From Longirhabdus pacifica (lineage in GTDB: Bacteria; Bacillota; Bacilli; Paenibacillales; DSM-105158), in the NCBI RefSeq assembly GCF_004115085.1, contig NZ_QXJP01000006.1, positions 1 to 64,000 of the forward strand: a DNA stretch of 64,000 nucleotides, given 5' to 3'. Numbering within the stretch: position 1 is the stretch's first letter; each line of letters begins with the position of its first letter. The notes beneath the pieces were generated by a model. It made no database searches, was not told the DNA's origin, and saw only the letters and a program-made list of their open reading frames with translations. Both the position numbers and the translations under genes were made by a program. This document shows, one piece after another, positions 36,066 to 44,757 of this stretch.

Positions 36066-37586
36066 TTATAAAAGTCCCGATGCTTTCGTACTATAGCTGA
36101 CAATAATATTTTTCGTTTGTTGATAATGAGAAAGCATCATCTTATGTGTCTCGCGGCCAATTCCAGACATTTTATAACCACCAAAGGCTGCATGAGCAGG
36201 GTAGATATGATAACAATTCGTCCACACTCTACCAGATTGAATGCCACGACCAAAACGGTACGCTGTATTGATATCTCTAGACCATACACCAGCACCTAAT
36301 CCATATAATGTGTCGTTAGCTATTTGCATTGCTTCTTCTTTCGTTCGGAAAGTGGTAACGGCTAAGACAGGACCGAAAATTTCTTCTTGGAAAAATCGCA
36401 TGGAATTTTCGCCTTTTATAATAGTTGGTTCAATGTAGTATCCACCTTGAAGTTCCTCTGATACTGTGCATCGTTTTCCACCCGTTAAAATTTCACCGCC
36501 TTCTTTTTTGGCAATGTCAATATAGGAAAGTATTTTTTCCATTTGTTCTACGGATGACTGTGCACCTATCATCGTATCTGTATCTAACGGATTTCCTTGC
36601 TTAATGTTTCTTACTCTCTCAATTGCTCTTTCCATAAAAGCATCATAAATAGATTCATGTATGAGTGCGCGTGAAGGCGATGTGCATGTTTCCCCTTGAT
36701 TTAAGGCGAACATCGTAATTCCTTCCAACGCTTTATCGATAAATTCATCTTCTTGATCCATTATATCTTCAAAGAAAATGTTAGGTGACTTTCCACCTAA
36801 TTCTAATGTAACGGGAATAATGTTTTGTGATGCATATTGCATAATTAATTTTCCTGTTGTTGTTTCCCCTGTAAATGCGATTTTTCCTATGCGATTACTA
36901 GATGCTAGCGGTTTACCTGCTTCAATTCCAAATCCATTGACGATGTTCAACACACCAGGAGGGAGTAGATCGGAAATTAACTCCATCAACACCATAATGG
37001 ATGCTGGTGTTTGCTCTGCAGGTTTTAATACGACACAGTTTCCTGCTGCTAACGCTGGAGCCAGCTTCCAAGCAGCCATAAGGATAGGGAAATTCCAAGG
37101 AATAATCTGTCCGACTACACCGATTGGTTCATTAAAGTGATATGCGACTGTATCTTCATCTATTTCTGCTAAACTTCCTTCTTCAGCACGAATACAACCA
37201 GCAAAATAATGAAAATGATCGATAGCAAGAGGAATGTCCCCAGCCAAAGCTTCACGTATTGGTTTACCGTTCTCCCAAGACTCTGCTAATGCTAGCATTT
37301 CCATGTTATTGCTCATGCGATCAGCAATTTTATGCAATATCCATGAACGCTGTGCTGCGCTCGTTTTTCCCCAACTATGTTTCGCTTCATGTGCTGCATC
37401 TAGCGCAAGTTCAATATCTTGGGCTGTAGAGCGAGCAGCTTGACAATACGTTTGTCCAGTGATAGGCGTTATATTTTCGAAATATTCTCCGTTTACAGGT
37501 GGTACCCATTTTCCGTTAATAAAATTATCATATCTGTCTTTAAATGCTACTTTTGCTCCTTCTGTATTTGGCTTTGCGTATAACAT
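36066..37586 (-). CDS. NAD-dependent aldehyde dehydrogenase (acetaldehyde type)
   Basis: 506 residues from ATG 37586 (AAGGGAGG site; the frame is open to 37658). Family blocks: [31 protein letters not shown], the general base in [10 protein letters not shown], the nucleophile in [11 protein letters not shown], and [10 protein letters not shown]. The linked DUF779 gene points to the AcoD/ExaC/AldA acetaldehyde dehydrogenase branch that oxidises acetaldehyde to acetate. Two-gene operon with a strong terminator. Confidence 0.94.
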   Translation of the reverse strand: MLYAKPNTEGAKVAFKDRYDNFINGKWVPPVNGEYFENITPITGQTYCQAARSTAQDIELALDAAHEAKHSWGKTSAAQRSWILHKIADRMSNNMEMLALAESWENGKPIREALAGDIPLAIDHFHYFAGCIRAEEGSLAEIDEDTVAYHFNEPIGVVGQIIPWNFPILMAAWKLAPALAAGNCVVLKPAEQTPASIMVLMELISDLLPPGVLNIVNGFGIEAGKPLASSNRIGKIAFTGETTTGKLIMQYASQNIIPVTLELGGKSPNIFFEDIMDQEDEFIDKALEGITMFALNQGETCTSPSRALIHESIYDAFMERAIERVRNIKQGNPLDTDTMIGAQSSVEQMEKILSYIDIAKKEGGEILTGGKRCTVSEELQGGYYIEPTIIKGENSMRFFQEEIFGPVLAVTTFRTKEEAMQIANDTLYGLGAGVWSRDINTAYRFGRGIQSGRVWTNCYHIYPAHAAFGGYKMSGIGRETHKMMLSHYQQTKNIIVSYSTKASGLL

Positions 37587-37923
37587 GATGTATCCTCCCT
37601 TAAAATAAGTTGATTTTTCTGAATTTGATAGTCGTAAATCATGATGATGTGCTGTCAAATTTCTTGTCCTTGTTCATCAGGAATAAGGTATAGATTGCTT
37701 GATCTCACACACTTTTGTTAATTATTCAGAATTAATTGAATAATTAAATTATAATAAAAAGAAAGTGATGATGGACAGTCTATCCTACCTTCATTATGAT
37801 ATTCATATAGGAGAAGTCGTATGACTATTTCATGTTATCTTAAATGATAATACAATAACAGTAAAAAAAAGTAAAAAAGTAAAAAAACGTACTTTAAAAA
37901 GTGGAAAAAGGAGGGAAATGATA
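37587..37923. other. divergent intergenic region upstream of the aldehyde dehydrogenase gene
   Basis: Holds promoters for the dehydrogenase (minus) and the small gene at 37924 (plus). No sigma-54 (TGGCAC..TTGC) site or catabolite box was found. An A-rich stretch (gtaaaaaaaagtaaaaaagt) lies at 37861-37880. Confidence 0.35.
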
Positions 37924-38088
37924 TTGAGCGAACGACATCCAGAAGTGGCAGCAAAATTAAAGCTAGCCGCCGAAATGACAGGTAGAGAGGAAGGAGAATT
38001 AATAAACGATTTATTACAACACTTTTTTGATGAAGACATAGAACATAGTTTGCTTTATTTAGCTTGGTTTACAGAGAATAGAGGATAA
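37924..38088 (+). CDS. small acidic protein of unknown function
   Basis: 54 residues from TTG 37924, nine bases after GGAGG; the in-frame ATG at 37918 is only three bases from the site. The sequence SERHPEVAAKLKLAAEMTGR is followed by EEGELINDLLQHFFDEDIEH and ends AWFTENRG. Predicted all-helical and acidic, with a short hydrophobic LLYLAWF near the end. No family recognised; codon use and the perfect ribosome site support a real gene. Confidence 0.6.
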   Translation: MSERHPEVAAKLKLAAEMTGREEGELINDLLQHFFDEDIEHSLLYLAWFTENRG

Positions 38089-38127
38089 GGCAGTATACAA
38101 AAGACAGAGGGTAAGGCATGGTGTGTT

Positions 38128-38161
38128 CCCAAGGATAGCGCAATCGAAATCTGTCCTTGGG
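38128..38161. repeat. hairpin between the small gene and the histidine kinase gene
   Basis: CCCAAGGA (38128-38135) / TCCTTGGG (38154-38161), no T tract on either strand. May mark the ends of the convergent transcripts. Confidence 0.45.
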
Positions 38162-38200
38162 TACATTACACATCATCTCATCCTGTATTAATCCATGCTT

Positions 38201-40018
38201 TTAATTCATGTTTAGTTCAAACCAAAATTGTACACCACGATCTACATGTTTAACACCGTAGCGACATGGATGGTACTGTAAAATTTTTTTTGTAATGGCT
38301 AATCCTAACCCAGATCCTCCGGTTTCTTTATTGTGTGAACCGTCTATCGTATAGAAGCGATCCCACACTTTGGATCGTTGTTCTTCTGACAGTGGTGGAC
38401 AGTCATTGGTTATTTGAATCCTAGTCGTAGTGGCTTCTCTTATTCCTTCTATGATAATAGTGGAATGCGCATCCCCATATTTGATAGCATTATTTAAGAA
38501 GTTGATGAATGCTTGTTTTATTTTTTCAATATCTACATACGCTATGCCAAATGTACCACGCACTTCAATGTGCAGACATTTTTCTACAAATAAGTGGTTT
38601 GTTTCTTTGATCATCGTTACGGTATCCACAATAAACGGTTGTATTTCTGTCATTTCTTTATGGTATGGAATTTGATTGGATTCAAGTTTCGATAACTCCG
38701 TCATTTCAGCAATGAGATGTTCCATTTTATTTGCTTCATCTAAAATAATACTCGTATAGTCATGTCGTTTACTTTCTTTTACTCCATCTTGCAACCCTTC
38801 ACTGTAGCTCCTAATCACGGTAAGTGGTGTTTTCAATTCATGAGATGCATTCGCTATAAATTCTTTACGAGACTGCTCTTGTTTTTCTTTTTCTTGCATA
38901 TCCATCGTTAGCTGCTCATTCGCTTGAGATAGTTCTTTTAACGCTGTTTGTAAATTACTGGACAGTTGATTGAGACTATGAGACAAAACACCTAGTTCGT
39001 TTGCACTTTTTATGTTTGATTTTTGACTAAAATCCATCGTAGACATTTGATTAGCGACACCTGTAATATGTTTAATCGGTTTAGCTACACTTCTAGAGTA
39101 AATGACAGAAATGGTTAAAGATAATAATACCGCTATAAGGAAAAAGTACGGCAAATAATCTTTCATCATATTCATGGCTTCATTTACAGATTGTAATGAC
39201 GTATTCACTTTAATTAACTTTTGGGTACCGTCTGCTAATGTCATCATTTTGATAAAATCGACTTGTTTTAAATGCGTATAAGGAATGTCGCTCATCACAT
39301 AGTGCACATCATTCTTCATGCTAATATTAGCTAAACTAGTAGATGTAAGTGAACTTGTTGCTGCTGTTCCATCACTTTGAAAAGCGGTTAGTGGCAATGC
39401 TTGCGTACTAATACTTCGGGTATTGTCGTTGTTCGATGTCATATATACAATGTTCACGACTTCACCTTCATTTTCATACATGACTCTATTGTCTTCCTTT
39501 ACTGTATCGGCAGATTGCAGGATGATTTCGTTTATTTCAGTTGGAATGATGGTTTCGTCCCCGTTTAAATATCCTTTGAGTGTAATGGTTTCTCCTTTGC
39601 TGGGTGTTCCATCATGAAAAACAAGTTGATATTCTGATGCTTCTAAAAATAAATCCCTATAACGTTGCTCATCATCTAAAATGGTAACCATATATTTGTC
39701 CGTCTGTGTGTCATCATCTACAGCATTCGTTGGCGTTTCTAAGGCCATGAGATGAGATAAATTTAATTCACTTACTTGCATACTACTATTGTGATGGACG
39801 GAGAACTTGTTCATTTGCCTAAACAGCTCTTCATCATTCCATTCCTCTTGCTCATATTGTGCTGAAAATGCATTGATGTTAGAAATGATACCGTTGATTT
39901 TGTTGCTTTCGTAAAAATAATGAAAATAAATAGATTGCACCAACACAATTCCGGTTAGGAAGAGTAAAAATGAAGTAAACGTGATGACAAACATTTTTAT
40001 CGTTAAAGATTTTTTCAT
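38201..40018 (-). CDS. sensor histidine kinase
   Basis: 605 residues. TM1 at about 9-30, a large extracytoplasmic sensor of about 250 residues, TM2 at about 288-308, then HAMP (SRSVAKPIKHITGVANQM), a coiled coil and the kinase core. The phosphorylated residue is His393 in NASHELKTPL; N box FLNNAIKYGD, G box GGSGLGLAIT. Its gene overlaps the response regulator stop by four bases. The sensor domain has no recognised family; the signal is unknown. Confidence 0.95.
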   Translation of the reverse strand: MKKSLTIKMFVITFTSFLLFLTGIVLVQSIYFHYFYESNKINGIISNINAFSAQYEQEEWNDEELFRQMNKFSVHHNSSMQVSELNLSHLMALETPTNAVDDDTQTDKYMVTILDDEQRYRDLFLEASEYQLVFHDGTPSKGETITLKGYLNGDETIIPTEINEIILQSADTVKEDNRVMYENEGEVVNIVYMTSNNDNTRSISTQALPLTAFQSDGTAATSSLTSTSLANISMKNDVHYVMSDIPYTHLKQVDFIKMMTLADGTQKLIKVNTSLQSVNEAMNMMKDYLPYFFLIAVLLSLTISVIYSRSVAKPIKHITGVANQMSTMDFSQKSNIKSANELGVLSHSLNQLSSNLQTALKELSQANEQLTMDMQEKEKQEQSRKEFIANASHELKTPLTVIRSYSEGLQDGVKESKRHDYTSIILDEANKMEHLIAEMTELSKLESNQIPYHKEMTEIQPFIVDTVTMIKETNHLFVEKCLHIEVRGTFGIAYVDIEKIKQAFINFLNNAIKYGDAHSTIIIEGIREATTTRIQITNDCPPLSEEQRSKVWDRFYTIDGSHNKETGGSGLGLAITKKILQYHPCRYGVKHVDRGVQFWFELNMN

Positions 40019-40704
40019 GGTGTTACCTCAAACTTATATCCTACCCCGATGTAGGTTTGGATATAACGGGCACAACTCCCAAGTTTTTTGCGTAATGTTT
40101 TGATGTTTGTGTCTATGACTCTTCCATCACCAATATAATCATATCCCCATAGTTCATGAATTAACGTATCACGTTTGAAAACGACACCTTCATTTTCTAC
40201 TAGTTTGAGTAATAGTTCATACTCTTTGGCCGTTAAATTTACTTTTTCTCCGAAAACTTTGACCATATAACTTTCCTTATTTATTTCTACTTCATTTTTT
40301 TTGAGTATAGAGGGAGCAGGGGAAGATGGCTGTATATCGCATCGCTTGAGTAAAGCTTTCACTCTGGCCACAAGCACTTTGGGACTAAATGGCTTAGTGA
40401 CATATTCATCCGCTCCTAAATCGAACCCCATTAATTTATCATCTTCTTCACTTCGTGCGCTCAGCATAATGATGAGCACATTGGAATTCATCCTTATCCT
40501 TCTGCACACAGACCAACCATCTACGTTGGGCATCATAATATCTAATATGACGACATCAATGTGATGGTTTTCGAATTGAGACAATGCCTGTGCCCCATCG
40601 TAGGCAGGGATCACTTGGAAATGATTTAATTCTAAATAATCGCAAATGATTTCATTTACTCTCTTATCATCTTCTACGACTAGTATGGTTTTATTACTTT
40701 CCAT
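40015..40704 (-). CDS. OmpR-family response regulator
   Basis: 229 residues. Receiver domain 1-120 with acidic pair EDD (11-13), phosphoacceptor Asp55 (VVILDIMMPNVDGW) and KPFSPKVL. The C-terminal winged helix (about 130-228) has LTAKEYELLLKLVENEG and DTNIKTLRKKLG. First gene of the operon with the kinase. The exported repeat protein just upstream on the same strand is a plausible target. Confidence 0.95.
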   Translation of the reverse strand: MESNKTILVVEDDKRVNEIICDYLELNHFQVIPAYDGAQALSQFENHHIDVVILDIMMPNVDGWSVCRRIRMNSNVLIIMLSARSEEDDKLMGFDLGADEYVTKPFSPKVLVARVKALLKRCDIQPSSPAPSILKKNEVEINKESYMVKVFGEKVNLTAKEYELLLKLVENEGVVFKRDTLIHELWGYDYIGDGRVIDTNIKTLRKKLGSCARYIQTYIGVGYKFEVTP

Positions 40705-40849
40705 CGGTTTACCTACTTTCTATGAAGAGATAGACTTGATATTTTTATTATAAATGATACGAAATGGATCTCTATAGGAAATGTATAGCAATGCAAAGTT
40801 GCTTGACTCCGGTATCTTCTTGGCGCTTTTATATGTGTAACAAAATATG

Positions 40850-40883
40850 AACTAGACTAAGGCTCTCATTCCTTAGTCTAGTT
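40850..40883 (-). terminator. terminator-like hairpin after the exported repeat protein
   Basis: Perfect 13-bp stem AACTAGACTAAGG (40850-40862) / CCTTAGTCTAGTT (40871-40883), 35 bp downstream of the gene on minus. T tract poor (CATATTTTG). Confidence 0.6.
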
Positions 40884-40918
40884 ATGCTCTAGCGGTGTTG
40901 AAAATAAAATGCAACGTA

Positions 40919-41680
40919 TTATTTCTTTGAAGAAAGCGTCGCTGTATTACCATTTGAGCTAATATTTACATTATATATGTCCATCTGCTGAAGTGATGTA
41001 CGTAACGCTTTTGCTTCTTGTTCCAGTGCTGTCGCTTCATTAAATAATGCTTCAGCTTCATTTAATTCATCTAGACTAATATCTTCTTTTAATGTGTCTT
41101 TAAATCGATCAAACGCAGAAACAGAGTGGATGGTAGCTGTACTATCATTTCCAAAGCTGACTGTAAAGTGGTCTGCTTTCTCTTTCAAAGCATGGATGGT
41201 TTCATCGTCTAAAATCATGTCCAATTTGCTAGCTTGATCTGCAGCAGCATGAAGGTTGCTTGGGATCTCAGTGATCCTCTCTTTCAAAGCATGGATGGTT
41301 TCCTCATCAAGGTCGATATTTATTTTGCTAGTGAGATCTTGGGCTTGTAAACTTACACTGTTTTGTGTGTCCTCTTTGAAAATATTCAAAGCATACAGTT
41401 GTTCCCATTTTTCTTGCGCCATTTCTTTTTTCACAGCTGCTTCTTCATAAAATGCTTGTGCTGTTTGAAGTTGTTCTGGTGTAATATCAGATTTCAAAAG
41501 CTTTTTGAAAACATCAAACGAATAGCTTTCTGTAATATTACTTTGTGTGGTTACATTCTCTGCTGCATCCGGTATGGAAAAAATAGAAATAGCATCATCT
41601 TTTTCTGCCGCACTTACTGCACCTGTTAACGCTGTTATAGAAAGAATACCTGCTAAACCTGCTTTTTTTAATGTATTCAT
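40919..41680 (-). CDS. exported protein with an internal duplication, unknown function
   Basis: 253 residues with a signal peptide (MNTLKKAGLAGILSITALTG, cleavage likely after VSA, residue about 24). Two repeat types are visible: a helical unit starting FDVFKKLLKSDITPEQLQTA (about 54) and repeated as FDRFKDTLKEDISLDELNEA (about 188), and a short LDxETIHALKE unit present twice (about 126 and 157). Predicted mostly helical and acidic. Strong GGAGAT site. It lies upstream of the two-component operon on the same strand but with its own hairpin, so it is probably separate and possibly regulated by it. Confidence 0.75.
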   Translation of the reverse strand: MNTLKKAGLAGILSITALTGAVSAAEKDDAISIFSIPDAAENVTTQSNITESYSFDVFKKLLKSDITPEQLQTAQAFYEEAAVKKEMAQEKWEQLYALNIFKEDTQNSVSLQAQDLTSKINIDLDEETIHALKERITEIPSNLHAAADQASKLDMILDDETIHALKEKADHFTVSFGNDSTATIHSVSAFDRFKDTLKEDISLDELNEAEALFNEATALEQEAKALRTSLQQMDIYNVNISSNGNTATLSSKK

Positions 41681-42235
41681 GTTTCAAATCTCCTTTAATA
41701 TGAATTGAATTTAGTTAGTTCTTTATTTTTGTCTTATCTAGATGGTCAAGTATGGAAATGTGTTGAGTTATGTTGGGTGGTCGTTCTTATATGTCCACCT
41801 CCTTGTTGTCTTCTGTAAACCTATCTTATCTCTTTCATGTGAAGCTCATGTGAAAAGGAAATGAGGAAGAAAAGAAATAACAAAAGAAGCAGGATAGAGA
41901 AAGAAAGCATTTGATAAAAATAATTATCAGAATTTAAAATTAATTTATTTAATTTACAAAAATTTCATTGAATTTTAACTATTTAAAAAGTATAATCCTA
42001 ATTAATAGTTGTAAATATTTATTCTTTTAAATTATTTAAAGTATAATTATTTAGTTCGTTATGTGTTAAGTATTTCGATATGATATAACCATTATTTTAA
42101 TAACAGGGATAAACATAATGTTATAGCTTTTCTTTATTAAATGTTTGCATGATGAAAATACAATAAAAATAAATATTTACTTTGTTTATAAAAAATAATT
42201 AGAAAATTTAGTTTTTTGAAAGGGGGTGAATATAT
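41681..42235. other. long AT-rich intergenic region
   Basis: Divergent spacer before the small-protein cluster. A perfect AAGGAGGTG is seen on minus near 41800 but no start codon follows it. Extremely A/T-rich from 41920 to 42235, and it contains the first copy of a 21-bp repeat (42134-42154). Confidence 0.45.
42134..42154 (+). repeat. 21-bp direct repeat, copy 1
   Basis: TTATTAAATGTTTGCATGAT plus G, identical to 42475-42495. Each copy lies upstream of one of the two Cys-rich miniprotein genes, so it may be a shared promoter or operator segment. Confidence 0.8.
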
Positions 42236-42397
42236 ATGTTTAAATTCACAATTAAACCACCAAGCAGTGATTGTAGATACAATTCAAGATTTGTATGTAA
42301 GTACTCTAGTTCTTGTGGTGGAAAAGGAACGCACCACATAATGGAAGACAAACAGGGATTTGTATGTTATGACTCTATGAGATGGTGCGGGTGTTAA
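42236..42397 (+). CDS. six-cysteine miniprotein, paralogue A
   Basis: 53 residues, ATG after GAAAGGGGGTG. The mature-looking part reads SSDCRYNSRFVCKYSSSC, then GGKGTHHIMEDKQ, then GFVCYDSMRWCGC. It aligns without gaps to the miniprotein at 42703: cysteine spacing C-x7-C-x5-C-x16-C-x6-C-x-C is the same in both. No signal peptide, no TM. Could be a secreted disulfide peptide exported by an unseen route, a metal-binding protein, or a precursor peptide; no modification enzyme is nearby. Below usual ORF cut-offs. Confidence 0.65.
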   Translation: MFKFTIKPPSSDCRYNSRFVCKYSSSCGGKGTHHIMEDKQGFVCYDSMRWCGC

Positions 42398-42411
42398 TTA
42401 ATAACAATGAC

Positions 42412-42455
42412 AGCAGAACTTATGTTGGTCTAATGTTAAAGACATAAGTTCTGCT
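42412..42455 (+). repeat. strong hairpin after miniprotein A
   Basis: Perfect 14-bp stem AGCAGAACTTATGT (42412-42425) / ACATAAGTTCTGCT (42442-42455) just after the stop. No T tract follows, so it may stabilise the mRNA or act as a processing site rather than a simple terminator. Confidence 0.75.
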
Positions 42456-42474
42456 CAACACATGAATTCAGTTC

Positions 42475-42495
42475 TTATTAAATGTTTGCATGATG
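42475..42495 (+). repeat. 21-bp direct repeat, copy 2
   Basis: Identical to 42134-42154; similarity continues loosely for about 8 further bases. Confidence 0.8.
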
Positions 42496-42559
42496 CAATT
42501 ACACAAGGCGGGTTTTGTATGTTGGCAAAGAACTTTACGTTGCTATTGCTAATCTAAAT

Positions 42560-42661
42560 ATTGCAATTGTAGCTAACAACATGACGGTCTATCGTATATA
42601 GGTTCATAATATACGGTAGACTCGCACATATAGTTGGTTGTTATTGCGAGTATTGCAATTT
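42560..42661. repeat. large imperfect inverted repeat
   Basis: Inner arms GTCTATCGTATAT (42587-42599) / ATATACGGTAGAC (42609-42621) pair with one mismatch. Outer AACAAC / GTTGTT and ATTGCAAT at both ends extend the hairpin to about 100 bp. It could be a small non-autonomous element or a structured leader of miniprotein B. Confidence 0.55.
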
Positions 42662-42702
42662 ATAAATGAGAACAAAACAATCGATTATTGGAGGAGATTT
42701 AT

Positions 42703-42870
42703 ATGGTCAAAAAAGTGTTAGGCTTAAAAGTCCCAGATGTGAATTGCAGATTTAATCAAAGATATTATTGTATACCGCAATCGTATTGTCATGGGTATGG
42801 AAGAATCCTTGTTATGAAAAATGAATCTGGTGCAATATGTTATGAAAAATTAATTAATTGCGGTTGTTAA
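42703..42870 (+). CDS. six-cysteine miniprotein, paralogue B
   Basis: 55 residues from ATG 42703 (GGAGGAG, 6-base spacer; the frame is open from 42688). Core: VNCRFNQRYYCIPQSYC, then HGYGRILVMKNES, then GAICYEKLINCGC, the same length and cysteine pattern as paralogue A. Aromatic and Arg positions (CR(Y/F)N.R, CY at the fourth Cys, CGC end) are also kept, so these are true paralogues. No known family was recognised. It is followed 59 bp later by the first of two secreted paralogues. Confidence 0.65.
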   Translation: MVKKVLGLKVPDVNCRFNQRYYCIPQSYCHGYGRILVMKNESGAICYEKLINCGC

Positions 42871-42929
42871 TCTCCATATTTACTAACAAAAAATGACCAC
42901 CAATACAAAATGAAAAGGGAGGACAAATA

Positions 42930-43220
42930 ATGAAAAAGCATTTCGCATTTCTTCTTGCAACTTTTTTGTTCTTATCTAGCGTGTCCATCACTTTTGCAAT
43001 TCCTAAAGACGGCATATACGTAAATAACGTAAAGCAAACATATAGCCTGGATGATTATTCAACTTGTAAAAGTGTTCCGACCAAGATCTATCATACTAAA
43101 GAACAAAACGGCAAATTGTATACTGGTTATTTATACAAAAACGATCTTTGTATTATAAGCGGTGATTCTTTACATGCAAGCTACTCAGGCTGGGTGACTT
43201 ACGAAGAAGTAATATATTAG
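42930..43220 (+). CDS. small secreted protein, paralogue 1
   Basis: 96 residues, AAAGGGAGG site. Signal peptide MKKHFAFLLATFLFLSSVSI with cleavage likely after TFA (residue 23). The mature part of about 73 residues has two cysteines and the pattern VPTKIYHTKEQNGKLYTGYL ... SYSGWV. The 'IP.KI.H....GK.Y.G.L ... Y.G.V' pattern is shared with the next gene and recalls small beta-rich secreted domains common in Bacillus. Function unknown. Confidence 0.8.
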   Translation: MKKHFAFLLATFLFLSSVSITFAIPKDGIYVNNVKQTYSLDDYSTCKSVPTKIYHTKEQNGKLYTGYLYKNDLCIISGDSLHASYSGWVTYEEVIY

Positions 43221-43274
43221 TATTAAGTTATTTTATGTACTTCATTACATTTTAAAATGATAAGGGGTTAATAC

Positions 43275-43571
43275 ATGATGAAAAAACATTTAACAGTATT
43301 TCTTGCAGTTTTCTTATTCCTTTCTAGTGTATCCATTACTTTCGCTATCCCTGAAGTTCCGCCAAATGGTGATGTGAGGTATGTAAATGTAACAAAAACA
43401 TTTAGCAAATCATACTATTCTAGTTGCGCTAGCATTCCTTCTAAAATTGCTCATGCTGAAAAATATAAGGGTAAATGGTACAAGGGAGAATTAAATAAGC
43501 TAGGATATACTTGCACAAGCAGCGGAAATGTATGGTCCGTTAATTACAAAGGATTTATTGTATCTTCGTAA
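43275..43571 (+). CDS. small secreted protein, paralogue 2
   Basis: 98 residues with AAGGGG before an ATGATG start. Its signal peptide shares FLFLSSVSITFAIP with paralogue 1. The mature part keeps both cysteines and the pattern IPSKIAHAEKYKGKWYKGEL ... NYKGFIV. Adjacent duplicates together with the duplicated Cys-rich genes suggest that a two-gene-type module has been amplified. Followed by a clear terminator. Confidence 0.8.
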   Translation: MMKKHLTVFLAVFLFLSSVSITFAIPEVPPNGDVRYVNVTKTFSKSYYSSCASIPSKIAHAEKYKGKWYKGELNKLGYTCTSSGNVWSVNYKGFIVSS

Positions 43572-43664
43572 TTTTTTATTTTAATTTTCATGTCATATCA
43601 TTGTGGTTATATGAAAAAGAAAATAACCCACCTGTGGAAATGAAGATGAATATATGAAAACAAG

Positions 43665-43701
43665 CAGGCTATGTTGAAATCATTCAGCATAGTCTGTTTT
43701 T
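43665..43701 (+). terminator. terminator of the small-protein cluster
   Basis: CAGGCTATGTTGA (43665-43677) / TCAGCATAGTCTG (43684-43696) with two G-T pairs, then TTTTT. The rest of the 43572-43881 spacer shows nothing else recognisable. Confidence 0.85.
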
Positions 43702-43881
43702 ATATGCTTCGTACCGAAACAGAACTATGTTAAACAAAGGAAAATAGTAAGCGTTTGCAGAATAAGGTATAGAGCAACATAGTGATGTGACTATAAGCGT
43801 ATGATAGTACTTTTACAGCATAAATATAAAAGAAATAAAGCGATCACCATGTTAAAAGTAGAAATGAAAGAGGTGGCTTAA

Positions 43882-44742
43882 GTGAGTTGTCTAAATATTT
43901 CGGTAATTGGTTCTGGAATAATGGGAAGTGGTATTGCGCAATCCCTTGCTATGGGTGGAAAAAGCGTCGTTCTATATGACATATCAGAGCAAGCACTGGA
44001 AAAAGGAATGAAGACGATACAGAAAAGCTTAGCTCGATTTATTAAAGCAAACAAATTAACAGAAGAACAATCTGATCAAGTGTTAGAGCGAATTACGTGC
44101 ATACAAGATATACAACAAGCTGCTAGTCAAGCGGATTTGATTATTGAAGCGGTAACGGAAAATCTGGACTTAAAAAAAGAGATTTTTACACAATTAGATC
44201 AGTATGCGAAGCGCGAAACCATACTAGCGACGAATACATCGGAACTCAGTGTGACAGGGATTGCAGCAGCAACGAAGCGAACGGACAAAGTGGTTGGCAT
44301 GCATTGGTTTAATCCAGCGCCTATCATGACATTGATTGAAATTGTACGTGCGATGGATACGTCAGAAGAGACGATAGAAAAGATAAAACAACTATCAGAA
44401 GAAGTAGGCAAAGAAACGGTTGTGGTGAAGGATAGCCAAGGTTTTGTGACCTCAAGAGCTGTGGCGTTGCAAATGCATGAAGCGATGGAAATATTGCAAG
44501 AAGGCATTGCCAGTGCATCGGATATCGACAAGGCAATGAGATTAGGTTTTAACTATCCGATGGGCCCATTAGAATTAGCAGACTATGTTGGACTGGACAC
44601 CGTATGGCATGCTAGCAAAGGAATGGTTGCGACCTATGGTGAAAAGTTTAGACCGCCACAAATACTGAAAAAGTTAGTAGAAGCAGGCCACTATGGAAGA
44701 AAAACAGGTAGAGGATTTTATGAATATCCAGAAGATAAATAA
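43882..44742 (+). CDS. 3-hydroxybutyryl-CoA dehydrogenase
   Basis: 286 residues; NAD(P)-dependent oxidation or reduction at C3 of short acyl-CoA esters. N-terminal Rossmann motif [11 protein letters not shown] (10-20), [10 protein letters not shown], and catalytic His in [12 protein letters not shown]-terminal domain with [15 protein letters not shown] and [18 protein letters not shown]. Resembles MmgB/Hbd. GTG start after GAGGTGG. The thiolase gene follows 15 bp after its stop, giving a two-gene operon for beta-oxidation or acetoacetyl-CoA interconversion. Confidence 0.93.
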   Translation: MSCLNISVIGSGIMGSGIAQSLAMGGKSVVLYDISEQALEKGMKTIQKSLARFIKANKLTEEQSDQVLERITCIQDIQQAASQADLIIEAVTENLDLKKEIFTQLDQYAKRETILATNTSELSVTGIAAATKRTDKVVGMHWFNPAPIMTLIEIVRAMDTSEETIEKIKQLSEEVGKETVVVKDSQGFVTSRAVALQMHEAMEILQEGIASASDIDKAMRLGFNYPMGPLELADYVGLDTVWHASKGMVATYGEKFRPPQILKKLVEAGHYGRKTGRGFYEYPEDK

Positions 44743-44757
44743 TAGGCGGTGAAATCT

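Noticed and set aside
37587-37923. Sigma-54 promoter for the aldehyde dehydrogenase (AcoR-type control)
   Set aside because: No TGGCAC-N5-TTGC sequence could be found in the spacer.
41780-41815. Perfect AAGGAGGTG on minus suggesting a small gene
   Set aside because: No ATG, GTG or TTG opening a frame at usable distance; a GTG inside it stops after three codons.
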